Of a stretch of 64,000 nucleotides of DNA, positions 21,153-32,333 are shown piece by piece (the stretch's first letter is position 1; each line of letters starts with the position of its first letter). Below the pieces are notes generated by a model. It searched no databases, was not told the origin of the DNA, and saw only the letters and a program-made list of their open reading frames with translations. The DNA is from Neurospora crassa OR74A (Eukaryota > Ascomycota > Sordariomycetes > Sordariales > Sordariaceae). A program made the position numbers and the translations under genes. Location of the stretch: assembly GCF_000182925.2 (NCBI RefSeq), contig NC_026507.1, forward strand, positions 2,418,001 through 2,482,000, given 5' to 3'.

Positions 21153-24100
21153 GAGAAAGCCTAGATACACCCACCCCAAACCTTCCCATACCCAATTTCA
21201 CCCAATGTCAGCTGTCATGTAAATTATCGAGTTTTAGCGGTATTTCTAACCGTTTTAAATATATCACAACATCTAAATCACCCCCCCATATAAATTACTA
21301 TAATCTAACTATCTCCCTATAATTCAAATCTCGTAATATATATATAGTATTAATCCCCTTTTGTAACTACAATCTAAATACTAACGTCTAACAATCTAGA
21401 AAGCTCGTTAAATGAGGTAGTTAATAATATCTCAACAGCTTCCTCCCTTCTCACCTCCTTTCGCCGCTGTACCTCCCGTGCCCTCCCCTCCCAATATCGA
21501 CCCAACTCTTCATCCTCATCCTCATCCTTATCGTTATCGTTAATTATAATACAATTACGAGCTTTACTCTGGGTATTATAGTTATTTATCTCTTTAATAC
21601 TATCCCCTAGCTCGTACTAAGAATAACTACAATATACTAAAGCTCATATAGGAGCCGTATTTTTAAATTTACCTTAGGAAGCTTTACGCTTAGCCTTCTT
21701 ACCCCCCTAGATTACTCGGGTAGGTAACCTACCAAGAAGAATAGCCTTATTACTAAATAGACTACCCCATTTAAGAGGACGTCCTTTTAATGTACCTTTA
21801 GTAGTAAAATAAAGTTGTAGATACTTATCTACCGTATTCTAATATAATAATTAGTATAGGGAAGTATCGGGCAAAGTAGTAGAGTTACTTATATACTATT
21901 AAATAAAATACTAAATTAGGTAATAATTAATTTTATTAGTTAAGACCGTCTTACCCCCTTCCTTCTTAACCTTTATTTTATAGGTATAAGGTAGTCTATA
22001 TTAGGATTTGAATTACTTTGTACAAAGCTTGAGAGTAGTATTAAGAAGCTTCGTAGTCGGTTAATTAATTTAAAGCTATTGATATTAATAATTAAGTAAT
22101 TTATATACTTATACAATAATATTAAGGGGGGTATTATCTACCTAAGGACGCCCAATCCAATCTATATACACTTATAATAATAAGGAGGTAATAACCTTCT
22201 TAAAATAAGTATAGCGGCAATTAATATATTGGGTATATACCTAATAGAAATCTACTAACCCCCTACAAGCGGATAAACCATACAATTTAAACGAGCCGTT
22301 ATTAGATTTAATTAGTAATATAGTTCTTTACCTACAATTAAAGTAATTTCTAATATAATATTCTACCTATACTCTATTTTATAAAGAAGTAAATTAACTA
22401 TAATTTACTTAGTAATACTTTCTTATATTTCCTAAAATTAATAATATAGAAGTAATAAAGCGCTGTTAAATTCTAGTATTGATGGGGTATAAATTATATA
22501 TTATTATACGTCAGAGAACCCTAACCTAATATTAATAATCCTCCTAGGAAGCGGACTTAAGCTAGCCTACATCCTAGTAACTATTTTAACCTTCTTGTAT
22601 ATATAGCGAATTCGATTGAAATTATTTTTATTATATTAATCTATAGCCTCTTAGTATAATTATTATACCGCTACTTAACTACAAGTAGAATTAGTTAAAG
22701 AATTAAAGGGTTTTTTATTGCTACTCTATTCCTCCTCGAATTACCTAACAACGTTATTATCATCTTATTCTATACGCTCCCAATCGTCTTTAAAGTACTT
22801 AATAATATTATAATTGATATACTATATATATTATTAACGTTAGGTAATCGGGAATATTCAACCGATAGCTCTAATAAGTTGGGCATTACTATTAGTAATA
22901 ATTACAATTAAGGGTAGGATATTAAATTCGTCGGTAGCCTTTTTAATATATTTAATTAACTAATTAAACCCCTCATCCCTTTTATTATTAATTACTACTT
23001 AAAAGACTAGTATTAACAACTTTTTGGAAGTAAGTATAACCCTTTATATGATCGGTATATAATACTAATTAATTTCATATATCATATTAAGGAGTAAATA
23101 ATATAGGTATTACTTCTATAATCTCTATTACTTTCCCGTAAGCTATAACGTATACTGTAATATACTAAGCTTCTTATCTTCATTATTATCCCTATCACTA
23201 TCTTCTTAATTATAGTAGTTGAACTTTATATATTTGAATACGATAGACTTATTGTTATCGAATAGATAGACGAATACTTAGGTATTTTAATAACCCCCTT
23301 TTTTTACTCTACGTAACTATTAGCGATTATTATCTAAGTTTTTATATATAAATAGGCAATATAAAAGCTTAGCTTTAACCGTTGTATAGATAGTATATAT
23401 AGTTAACTCCCGCTGGGTAAGAAAGCTATTGATATAATCTATTTCTTTATTATTTAAAAACCAAATATAGAATATTAAATAACCGTCTAAATTACGCAAT
23501 AGAGGATGCCCTTTATATATATAATCCTTTACTCGTATAGTATGATAGTAATTATTCTTCTTAAGGGACTGGATAATAATACGGAAGAGGCAATTAGGTA
23601 CGAACTTCTTATTAATTATACGTCGCTTCTTATATAGGTTTATAACTACCAATTTTAATAGTTGGGTATAATTACAATAAAATACTACGTACTAAGGAAT
23701 TTTTGTACCCGCTCGCTACCTCTCAAAGTTCTTAAGGAAGTAATTGGTACGCTCTATTAAAGTATTAAAGCAATAGCGATAATATATATTAATAATAGCG
23801 AGGTACGCGCTACTACAGGAATTTTAAGGAAGTAGGGTAAAGATTGGGTTGTCGGTGGGTATAACTTATTTAGTATTACGGTTAAATAAAGTATTGCTTA
23901 TAAAGGTAACGGAAGAGGCAATTGAATTGCGGCAGCGAGGTTGCGTAGATGGAGGGGCGTCGGTAGGGGTTAGTTATATTAATCATTAGTAATTGAATAT
24001 AATTAAGGGGGATTGCAAACGGTTGAAATCAGTTGATTTAAGCGAAGTTACATACGTTAAGGGTATTGTATTATATTGCGGTGTGGTTGTAACGTATAAT

Positions 24101-24319
24101 AGTTGGCAGTATAAAATAGGTATAAATAATTGTATGAAAAAGCGTAAAAGAAATAACTAAGTTAGAGTCGAGGTTACTAGATATTGCGTATATTGAAAAG
24201 GCGAAATTTTGCGGGTAAAAACGGGCCTTTCAATGTCAGGTGTCATCCAGCTGTCAGATCCACTTCTTTTGGGTTTCTGGGTATAGGAAGGTTTGGGGTA
24301 GGTGTATCTAGGCTTTCTC
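21153..24319 (-). mobile_element. TIR-D: 3.17-kb TIR transposon, parent of TIR element 1
   Basis: Begins GAGAAAGCCTAGATACACCC and ends with the complement (TIR about 40 bp). The 8-bp TSD has one RIP-type difference. The interior carries degenerate coding sequence, apparently on -. The longest open stretch, 23320-23652, has 110 codons (…KKRRIINKKFVPNCLFRIII…). The C-terminal side near 21420-21560 is acidic and matches the - frame at 24488-24763 of TIR-C. Subterminal TGTCAGCTGTCA (left) and TGTCAGGTGTCA (right) are kept. I cannot assign the putative transposase to hAT, Mutator or another superfamily by eye. The ends keep many CpA sites; the interior is RIP-damaged. Confidence 0.8.
23320..23652 (-). 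pseudogene. TIR-D putative transposase fragment
   Basis: A 110-codon open frame, the longest in TIR-D, in the right third of the element on -. The sequence is basic at the start (VVINLYKKRRIINKKF) and then hydrophobic/aromatic ('GHPLLRNLDGYLIFYIWFLN'). The frame can be followed leftwards through TAG/TAA stops towards 21400, so it is probably the N-terminal part of a transposase of about 700 residues. No zinc finger, DDE or hAT dimerisation motif could be identified. The function is inferred only from position between the TIRs. Confidence 0.4.
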
Positions 24320-24327
24320 CATATAAT

Positions 24328-25455
24328 ACCGGCCGTTTTAGTTGGTAATTTGGGGATTTCTAATATTTCAAATATATTGCTAAAAATACTAGTCTTTAGA
24401 ATAGCGATATTTTATATATATATTCTTGAAGGGAATAATCTAGTAATGCTATTATAGTATTGAGGCTCTTGTATTACAGTCTATAGTCTAAATACTAATT
24501 CTTAATAATTTAGATAGTTTGTTAAATAAGGCCGATAAGGATATTTCAACCGGCGCTTCAATTATAGCCTCTCTCTCCTTCTCCTTTCCCCGTACTACTC
24601 GAACTCTCTCTACCCAGTATTTCGTCAACTCCTTATCCTGCTCCTCATTATTATCGTCGATTACCTTAATACAACTACATACCTTGCTTCCATTACCGGT
24701 ATTATAAGCATTACAGGTATTACTGGTATTATAGGTATTTATATTTTTAAAACTAAGTTCCAATTCGTGTTAAAAATAATTATACTATACTAATACTTTA
24801 ATTAGTTGGGTATTCCTAAGTTTGCTATAAGGTACTAGCGGTGCTGGAGGTATTGGTAATATAGCTTCGTTACCAAATAGGCTACTTTATTTAGAAAGGC
24901 GGCCTTTAAGGACTCTTTTAATTATTGAATAAAATTATAAATATCTATCTACTATATTCCATAGTATATATTAATATAAGAAGATAATGAGAGTAAAATA
25001 GAAGAAACAAGAGTTCACACGTTATTAATAGAAATACTAAAATAGATAAATATCTTCCTAATTTAATTAGAATACTACCTTCCCTATTTGTATTAAAGAT
25101 TTTTTCTATTTTGTATATACAAAGAAGGCTATACTAAGTATATAAACTATTAGTATATAATCCTAGTAGAGTACTAAATAGGTATTTAGTAGTAGGGAAG
25201 CTCGTATTGCACTTTTAATACTACTATTTAATTATATTTAACCCCTAAGTAGTTAATTTTAATAGAATTATACCTATTTATTTATTACTTACCTATTTAA
25301 CCCGTATATGAAGAGTAGAAGTATTAAATTTCTCTTTAAAGCGTAAGTATTAGGTAATTATATAAGCGGTATAAGTATTAGAAAGATCGATAAGACTATT
25401 ATATGCAGAGAGATTATATAATTTTAAGGAACTATTATTAGATTTATTTAGTAAT
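24328..25455 (-). pseudogene. TIR-C left segment with putative transposase C-terminus
   Basis: Resumes TIR-C after TIR-D. The - frame 24488-24763 (91 codons) is acidic ('VIDDNNEEQDKELTKYW') and Lys/Arg/Glu-rich ('RVRVVRGKEKEREA'). It is collinear with TIR-D 21400-21620, including conserved flanking words, so the two elements share a C-terminal region. Within this frame, AATAC/TTAC triplet-like repeats (24695-24745) encode an Asn/Thr-rich run. The last 5 bases are the TSD of the LTR element. No domain assigned. Confidence 0.45.
25451..25455. repeat. LTR element left TSD
   Basis: GTAAT, repeated at 27711-27715. Confidence 0.8.
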
Positions 25456-25772
25456 TGTAAGAGATCTACGAGGTGTACACGCAGGTAGGCCTTGTAAAGA
25501 GCTTGAAATAATCAATAAAAAGGAAAAGGGAAGTCTATACTAGTAAGGCACAGAGCTTCTAGCTAAATATACGAAATGCATGAGTATCGAAGGTGCTAGA
25601 AATGTTAAGGCTAGAAATGTGGCCCGTGCGGTGCTCCGAGGGATGTACCTAATAGTAAGTAATGTATTTGGCGCTAAGACGGCTGCCGATAGCCGATTAG
25701 ATTGTATACCCAATTAGAGGGTACGTTTGGCTTATACGCTAGGCAAATATTTTGGGCGCTAGCCCTATAATA
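25456..25772. repeat. LTR of 2.26-kb element, left
   Basis: 317 bp. Differences from the right LTR are mostly transitions, split between the two copies, as RIP would give. It contains the conserved blocks GGCGCTAAGACGGCTGCCGA and AATTAGAGGGTACG. Confidence 0.85.
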
Positions 25773-27393
25773 TTACTTTCCACCTCTCCCTTCGAAAAAT
25801 AATTAGAAATATTATATATAAAAAAGAATTTAAGTACTTTAATACCCCTAGTATTCTCGAATACTTTGATTGCTTTGCTGCCCGGGTTTTTCTAAGAGAA
25901 AACGATTCAATAAATAATCAACGGCCGAGTCATTCGAATATATTTCCTTAGGAAAGTCCTATTTATTATTTTAATACTTATTATCTACGCGTACGCTAGT
26001 GTCAGTTATACCCCCGGACTATATAGTAGTTACCGTACCGAGTACCTTTTAAATACCCTATAATGATTAGTTCTATTCATTTATAAAGATTACCGCCCTA
26101 CCAACTTTATTATAGGATTTATATGTCTTTATTTCTAGTAACCTTATTATTTCTAATACCCAACGGCTATAGCGGTATTTAATATATATACTTTTAGTGA
26201 AGTTCGCTACTACTAACGCGTAGGTAGGGTATATACGGCCTTCCCAGGCCCGGAATCTCTAGAATCCGATTGAATTTATATAGAGCCCTAATACCCTTCG
26301 GGTTTTATTAAGCCAATATTTATACCTCCTTAGTATTTATTATTATTATTATTAATTTCGTTATGTTCCTCCGGGCCCCTAACTAATTTTGGAGTAGCTT
26401 AGATATACCGGAGTTAGACATTCTATTTATTCGAATAATCTTTGGCCTAATAGGATAGTAAGTTGTACGTTATATGAATACTTTTCTTCCTTTACTTCTT
26501 TTATCAGGTATTTAATAGCCTAGAATTAGAATTCTCCGAAGTTTAAGTAGCGGTAATATTTATTGGTTCCCCTTTATTAATAATAGTAGTATTGGAGTGC
26601 TTTGTACTCCCCTTAAGAAAACTATTATTATTAAAGCGTTTTAAAAAGGCGTATAGTTCCGGGTACGAATTTAAAGTTTCTAGCTATTTATAGAATCGCC
26701 CGAATGATTTGTTGTTCAAGGAGTATATCAATAAATTGATAATAGTCTAATTTAATTACGTATTAATTTTAGTTTAGTAGAGGATTTCTTTAAAACAGAT
26801 AAGGAAGTAGGATATAAATTCTCGAAATTTCTATTGTAAAGTAAAGAGCTTAAAATTAGCTCTTTATTTCGTTTTATTTGATTTTATCATAATTAATTTA
26901 GAGCTTCTTAAGAAGTCCGGTTGGGGTTTAGTTTGTTAAGGACGATATGAAGGAGAAGAGAGTCCGGTAGACGGCGGACGAAAGGTTGAAATAAAGGTAG
27001 TAAAATCAGGCCTCCAAATTATTAATAGTACGGCTATTAATATAAAGTTTAACCTTGGTTGTATAAATTTACGAATTTAATTTTTTCTTATTGCTAATAT
27101 ATTCATTAAAGTATAGGAGTATCAACTTTGGAGTATTAGAGGATTTGATTCCGGAAGCTTTTAGAGTAGTTAGCTTATTAATTAGTATTTAAATAGCTAT
27201 AGCGAACTATTTTTAATATTCGGAACTATTCCAAGCCTAAGGAATCGAAGCTATAGCGGTATAGTAAAGTAAAAAAAAAGGTTGGCGGTTGAAATACTCT
27301 TCGGGTAATTGGAGGAACCGAAAGGGAGCCGGTGCAGTAAGTATATTAGAGACCGCTAGGGAGTTGGAATATTGAAAAGAGGGTCAATTATAA

Positions 27394-27710
27394 TGTAAGG
27401 GATTTACGAGGTGTAAATGTAGGTAGGCCTTGTAAAGAATTTGAAATAATCGATAAAGAGGAAAAGGGAGGTTTATACTAGTAAGGTATAGAGCTTTTAG
27501 TTAAATATACGAAATGCGTGGGTATTGAAGGTGCTAGAAATGCTAAGGCTAGAAATATAGCCCGTGCCGCGCCCCGAGGGATATACCTAATAATACGCAA
27601 TATATCCGGCGCTAAGACGGCTGCCGATAGCCGACTGGACCGTGTACCCAATTAGAGGGTACGCCTGGCTTATACGCTAGGCAAACACTTTGGGCGCCAG
27701 CCTCGTGATA
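27394..27710. repeat. LTR of 2.26-kb element, right
   Basis: 317 bp, the same length as the left LTR. Followed by the TSD GTAAT (27711-27715). Confidence 0.85.
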
Positions 27711-27715
27711 GTAAT

Positions 27716-28471
27716 ATAGTATATTAGCTGTAATTCAAATAGTTCCTTATATAGTACCCTACCTATTTAGTTTTATAAAGTATTGAATTTAGCCGGATTT
27801 ATTTAACGATAACTTCCTAAGACCCTTTAAATTAATAATAAAGGAGGAATTAAGTAGGTTTCAAGTCCGGTACTATAATATTGTAAATTATATATTACTA
27901 TAAATAAAATAGCCCTAGTTTAGTATTAGCTACCTTTTAGGGTAATAGGCCCAAGTTAGCCTAGGTTCTCTTTACCGTTTTAACTTTCTAATATAAATAG
28001 CGTAATTAGTTGAGGTCTTCCTTCTTTTACTAGGTAATTGCCTCGTTATATAATTACTATACCGCTGCCTCGCTATTAGAAGATTATAACAATAATATAC
28101 CAGTGTTATCGCTATTAAACTCCTCTCTACTAGACCCCTTATTATTATCCTCCTCTTAGAGCGCGGTAGTCTCCCCCTCCCCCCTATCGTCCTTATTGCT
28201 GGGAGGTATATGTACTTAGTCCTTTTGAAGGTATTTAATAATATTATAATCAATATACTATATATAATATCATTTATAAGTATTCAGAGAAATATAGTTA
28301 ATCATTATCATTAATTAAATACTTTTATTAATAATAATAACTTTTAGCAGCGGAATACCTAATACTTTAATTATCTTATCGATTTTATTAACTAATTACG
28401 TAGATCCCTCGTCCCTCTTATCATTAATAACTATTTGAAAAACTAGTATTAAAGTCTTTTGAAGGGTAAAT
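27716..28471 (-). pseudogene. TIR-C middle segment
   Basis: Collinear with TIR-D about 22340-23060; for example AAGGTATTTAATAATATTAT near 28227 matches 22796. The - frame 27972-28253 is open for 93 codons and basic (GGRGRLPRSKRRIIIRGLVE), probably part of the transposase. The family is not recognised. The final TAAAT (28467-28471) is the copia TSD. Confidence 0.5.
28467..28471. repeat. copia left TSD
   Basis: TAAAT, repeated at 53018-53022. Confidence 0.85.
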
Positions 28472-28635
28472 TGTGAGATCACTAACGAAATCAAGCAGTT
28501 GGATGTGGTTGATTGAGTGTGCTATGGAGAGAGAGGGAGACTAGCAGAGTCTGGAAGGCTAGATATAGTGCGGTCTGGGCAGGGCACAGAGTAGGGACTA
28601 GGCTGTGCCCAATAAATACCAAAGACCCACCAACA
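28472..28635 (-). repeat. copia 3' LTR (left copy)
   Basis: 164 bp, TGTGAGATC…CCAACA on +, i.e. TGTTGGTGGG…CTCACA in the element's direction. The two LTRs differ by transitions only in the parts compared, and neither is uniformly the more mutated. The purine-rich stretch next to it inside (28636-28645, read on - as TATAGGGGTG) is the likely polypurine tract. Confidence 0.88.
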
Positions 28636-28639
28636 CACC

Positions 28640-30171
28640 CCTATAAACTAGAAGACTGCCAAAGAGTATCTAAACCTCTATATACTATTTACATTATAAT
28701 ATCTTTCATAGTATTAACAATATTTCAAGCCCAAGGAACCTTCTTCTGGACCATACCCACCAACTTAAACAATCTAACGTACTTATCTAGCTTCAACGGC
28801 TTTATTAGGCCGTCAGCCGGCATTTCATCACCCAGCAAATGCTTAATTGTAAAAACCTTCCTATCCACCTCTTAAATCAACTATCTACACTATATATCGA
28901 TATATCTATTTCTAGTAGGTAGATTAAAGTTGAAAATCCAGTCTTTAGCGTTGCTACTATCTATATAAAGAATCCTATTAATTTTATAGAGTCCCAGATT
29001 TACGTTCAAATTATCGAACATACTACTAACCCAATCGAAAACTTTAGCCGTAGGCACCAGATTGGTGAATTCTACTTCTATCGTAATAGTTGTAACGAGA
29101 TCCTATTATTTTAACTTCTAAAGGACGGGACTACAAATAAAGAACACGATGTAACTAACTATACTCTTCCTTAAAGGTATATTATTGGTAAAGGAGGCGT
29201 TTATATATATGTAAAAGGACGGGGCTATTAACGGCGATAATATACCACCTAACTTAAAACCTAAATCGGAATACTCGGATAAATATTACTATATATACTT
29301 TATAATAATAAAGTAGTAATTAGTAGGCTTCTTAATACTTTCTAACAGTTTATTAATAGTAAATACAATGTTTAGCCGGGTACTTATTAAAATCCAGTTT
29401 AAAGAACTAGTTTTCTTAAGGTAAAACTTGGCTTCTTTTAGTAATATATTATTACCCCTATAAATCTTATAATCCGGTAGCTATAGTGTTTTAATATTGT
29501 AGAGCTTACTGTTATTAAATTTAGTAATAACCGATTTAGTATATTGTTATTAGGATATAAAGACCGTACGAGTCTAACAGTCCCTTACAGTATCGTAACC
29601 TAGGAATATACGTACTTATTCTAACTCTTTGAGCTTAAAGTAGTTGGCCAACTAGTCTTTAACTTAATTAATAATAGTTACGGTTAGTATAACAATAAGA
29701 AGGTCGTCTACGTATAGTATTAATAATATTCCTAATATTCCATTGGTAAGTAAGTAAAAATCTATAAAGACTAGTATAAATCTAGCTTTGTTAAGTACTG
29801 GCATTAAGGTATCAAATTAATAAAGTGGGGAACGTTTAAAACTATAGAATACTTTAGTAAGTTAGTATACTACGTCTTCTTTACTATAACCGGGTATAAC
29901 CTTCTTAAGCGCTATTGGTTACTTAATATAATACTAGGTATCGTTAGGGATAGAAGTATTTAAGAAAGTAATATCGAAATCGAATTAATAGTACTTATAG
30001 TTGTTTATAATTATAATTGTTAAGAATAGTCTAATACTAATAGAGTATACTACTGCTATATAAATCTCTTGTACTGCCTAATTGCCTTATTCAAAATTAC
30101 TATAAATTACCTATTTAGCTCTTACTTTGTAATTTTTAGTATCGATATTATATTTCTTATTATATACTTAT
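28640..30171 (-). pseudogene. copia RT (C-terminal part) and RNase H remnant
   Basis: Read on -: 'YKIKYDIDTKNYKVRAK' near 30160-30110 just inside the MULE insertion, 'FDFDITFLN' near 29985-29950 (the DVxTAFLNG block), 'LMPVLNKARFI' near 29800, then the RT active site YVDD at 29703-29714, still intact in 'ILYVDDLLIV'. RNase H C-terminus: 'VFTIKHLLGDEMPADGLIKPL' near 28860-28790, matching the family's terminal MxADxLTKPL. This is among the less damaged coding stretches of the window, but stops remain. It reverse-transcribes the element RNA in the family. Confidence 0.9.
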
Positions 30172-30179
30172 TTTCTAGG
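30172..30179. repeat. Mutator-like element left TSD (8 bp)
   Basis: TTTCTAGG, repeated exactly at 33696-33703. Confidence 0.88.
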
Positions 30180-30276
30180 GAGACTTCCTCGGCGGGCAGT
30201 GTCACTTTCCTCCGCGGGCAGTATCACTACCTATATAGGTAACCGCCCCCTAATATTCCTCCGCGGGCAGTGCCAC
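30180..30276 (+). promoter_or_regulatory. MULE left terminus with three subterminal repeats
   Basis: A 19-bp unit, CCTCGGCGGGCAGTGTCAC, occurs at 30187-30205, again as CCTCCGCGGGCAGTATCAC at 30209-30227, and as CCTCCGCGGGCAGTGCCAC at 30258-30276. Two inverted units lie at the right end (33648-33666 and 33670-33688). Probable transposase-binding sites. GC-rich and not RIP-eroded. Confidence 0.7.
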
Positions 30277-31901
30277 CTTAAACCCTAACCCGGGTAAAAA
30301 GAAGTTGCTACGTTGAATTTAGCTATTTGTAACCACCATCGTAAAATCCGGATTTTAGAGTTACGCGATTTCTTTGCAGTGTAGAATCAATAAAATTCAG
30401 GAAACTAACAGTACTCACTACTATAAATCTACCAAAACTAGTCGTATCAACACAATTTTGACGTTAGTATGCCCCTTGCAATACGCTTTTTCAGATTCTA
30501 ACTAATCTTTATTGTAGAATGTCTTCAGCTATTGAAATTAGTAGCAATTCCAACTCTCACCACGCAAGTAGTAGAAATAAATTTGTATTTACTTCTCCCG
30601 CTCCCGCCGCTAACCCTATAGTAGTATTTACTTTATCTAATTTTGAGGACGAGGGATTGTTAAATGCTAGTTCAGTTAACGAGAGGGATATACCCAACTT
30701 AATAACTAAAGATATTACGCTTAAGCTACTACTGTCTATAAAGGTAGTATAGGATGCGCTTAATATATGGGGACGGCGTTATAGTATAGCCTTTAACCGT
30801 ACGTAAACTTCAAACTATTGAAATAAGTAGCTAATATATTACTATTTAAAGTAAAATTATTATAATTAACTTCGTCCCTCTACTACTAAATTTAGGAAGA
30901 TAAAAAGCCGTAAATATAGTTACTAATAGTTTGGAGTAGCAATTACTCTTTAAAAGAATGATTGGCAATAGATTTATCGGCCATCAACCGATTCTACTAA
31001 CTATACTTATAACTATAAAGGATCTTTATACTTCTCTATTTACTTATAATACTAGAAAGGGATTAAGAAGGTGTATAAACGAGTAGCTATTTTATTTTAC
31101 TAGCTTAGTATTAAGCTATATAATATTCTAGTTATTATTGAACGTAAATTTAAAATTACTATATATACCTATAAGGATATTGATAATTAGTGCTAGCGTA
31201 TTAAGAAGTTACAACGCTACAATTATTAGGATACTACTACTATTATTAAACTCTTTGACGACGTTAGTACTCCTTACGTTATTGAATGGGCTAAAGATAA
31301 CCCTAACCGCCTTTTGGGCATTATTTAGTTATAGTAATTCTATTTAGAGTAATAGCGAAATTATTTAGAGTATTTGGGTATAAATAATATTTATAAGACT
31401 AATTAGTATAGTTACCCGCTTACTATCGTTACTAGGTTAATAAATACTAATTCTATTTATTCTATAGCGTTTAGTCTAATTGATAATAAGAGAGTTAATA
31501 GTTTTATTTAGTTAGTTAGCGTATTTAAGAAATTACGTATTAAAGTAAGGGCAATTAAATTAAAGGTTATTATTATAGACTTTAATAATCAATTAAAGAC
31601 TGTTTTTATAATGGTATTCCTAAACGCTTAATAATAGATCTATATGTTCTATATTAACTGCAATATCCTTTTATAGGCAAAGAAGAAGTGGAAGTGGGCT
31701 GGCGGCGAGGGTAGCGATTTAGAGTTAGAGTCTAAAAGAAGAGAGCCCGTTACTCTTAGCTAGGGTAATAAAGTAATCTTACAAACGGTTATAAGCTTAG
31801 AGATATAGAAAGTTTTTGACTATATATACCGTAGTCTTTTTGAATATTGGAAGATAATAGTCTTTGTACTTAATAAAATTATTTTTATATAATAGTAGAA
31901 G

Positions 31902-31909
31902 TAATTAAT
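31902..31909. repeat. TSD of 424-bp TIR element, left
   Basis: TAATTAAT, repeated exactly at 32334-32341. Confidence 0.85.
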
Positions 31910-32333
31910 GGGAAACCCTACCCGCACCCCAACCGTTCCTAGGCGCACCCCATGTCAGCCGACATGTAAGTTATCTGGTTTTGGCGGTAAAATTCCATGT
32001 TTTTAATGTCTGGTAACATTCGTAGCTGGGTCACACACCTATAACTCAAATCTCATAATATTTCTATAGAGTTGAGGTTTCTAAATCTGTTGATAATACA
32101 GTCTACTCTACTCTGTTTGGTGCAATGGCGTATAGAGTGCTAGTGCAACTGGCCGTGTGAAAAAGAGGGAGAAGAAATGACTAAGGTGCAGCGATGTTGC
32201 GTGCATTGAAAAGACGAAATTTTGCGGGTAAAAACGGGATTTACAATGTCAGGTGTCATCAGCTGAACTGCCCCACTTTTCTAGGTGGGGGAGGGTGCGC
32301 CTAGGAACGGTTGGGGTGCGGGTAGGCTTTCCC
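31910..32333. mobile_element. 424-bp non-autonomous TIR element (MITE), nested in MULE
   Basis: Termini GGGAAACCCTACCCGCACC… and the complement ending GGCTTTCCC (TIR about 40 bp, with imperfections). Exact 8-bp TSD. Its left 70 bp resembles the left end of TIR-C, and its right 120 bp (GACGAAATTTTGCGGGTAAA…) matches the right end of TIR-D and the left of TIR element 1. It is therefore a deletion derivative in this superfamily. The interior has no ORF. Rich in CpA/TpG, so little RIP. Confidence 0.85.

Larger units (their letters stand above)
25456..27710. mobile_element. 2.26-kb LTR element lacking recognisable pol (non-autonomous)
   Basis: Two direct repeats of exactly 317 bp (25456-25772 and 27394-27710), with matching ends (TGTAAG…, …GATA/AATA) and a 5-bp TSD GTAAT. 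The internal region is only 1.62 kb. I find no RT, RNase H or integrase motif in it on either strand. Partial Gag-like reading is possible on -, and in that orientation the LTR would start TATCACGAGG (TGTCACGAGG before RIP), so - is the more likely direction. Fits a LARD/TRIM-like or internally deleted element that depends on another element's enzymes. Confidence 0.8.

Noticed and set aside
25456-27710. Two 317-bp direct repeats considered as a CRISPR-like or segmental duplication
   Set aside because: Equal lengths, TG..-type ends and a 5-bp TSD fit LTRs.
28513-28875. 120-codon + ORF, the longest in the window
   Set aside because: It spans the copia LTR and the antisense of the RNase H C-terminus. 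The - frame gives the recognisable copia ending, so the + frame is fortuitous.
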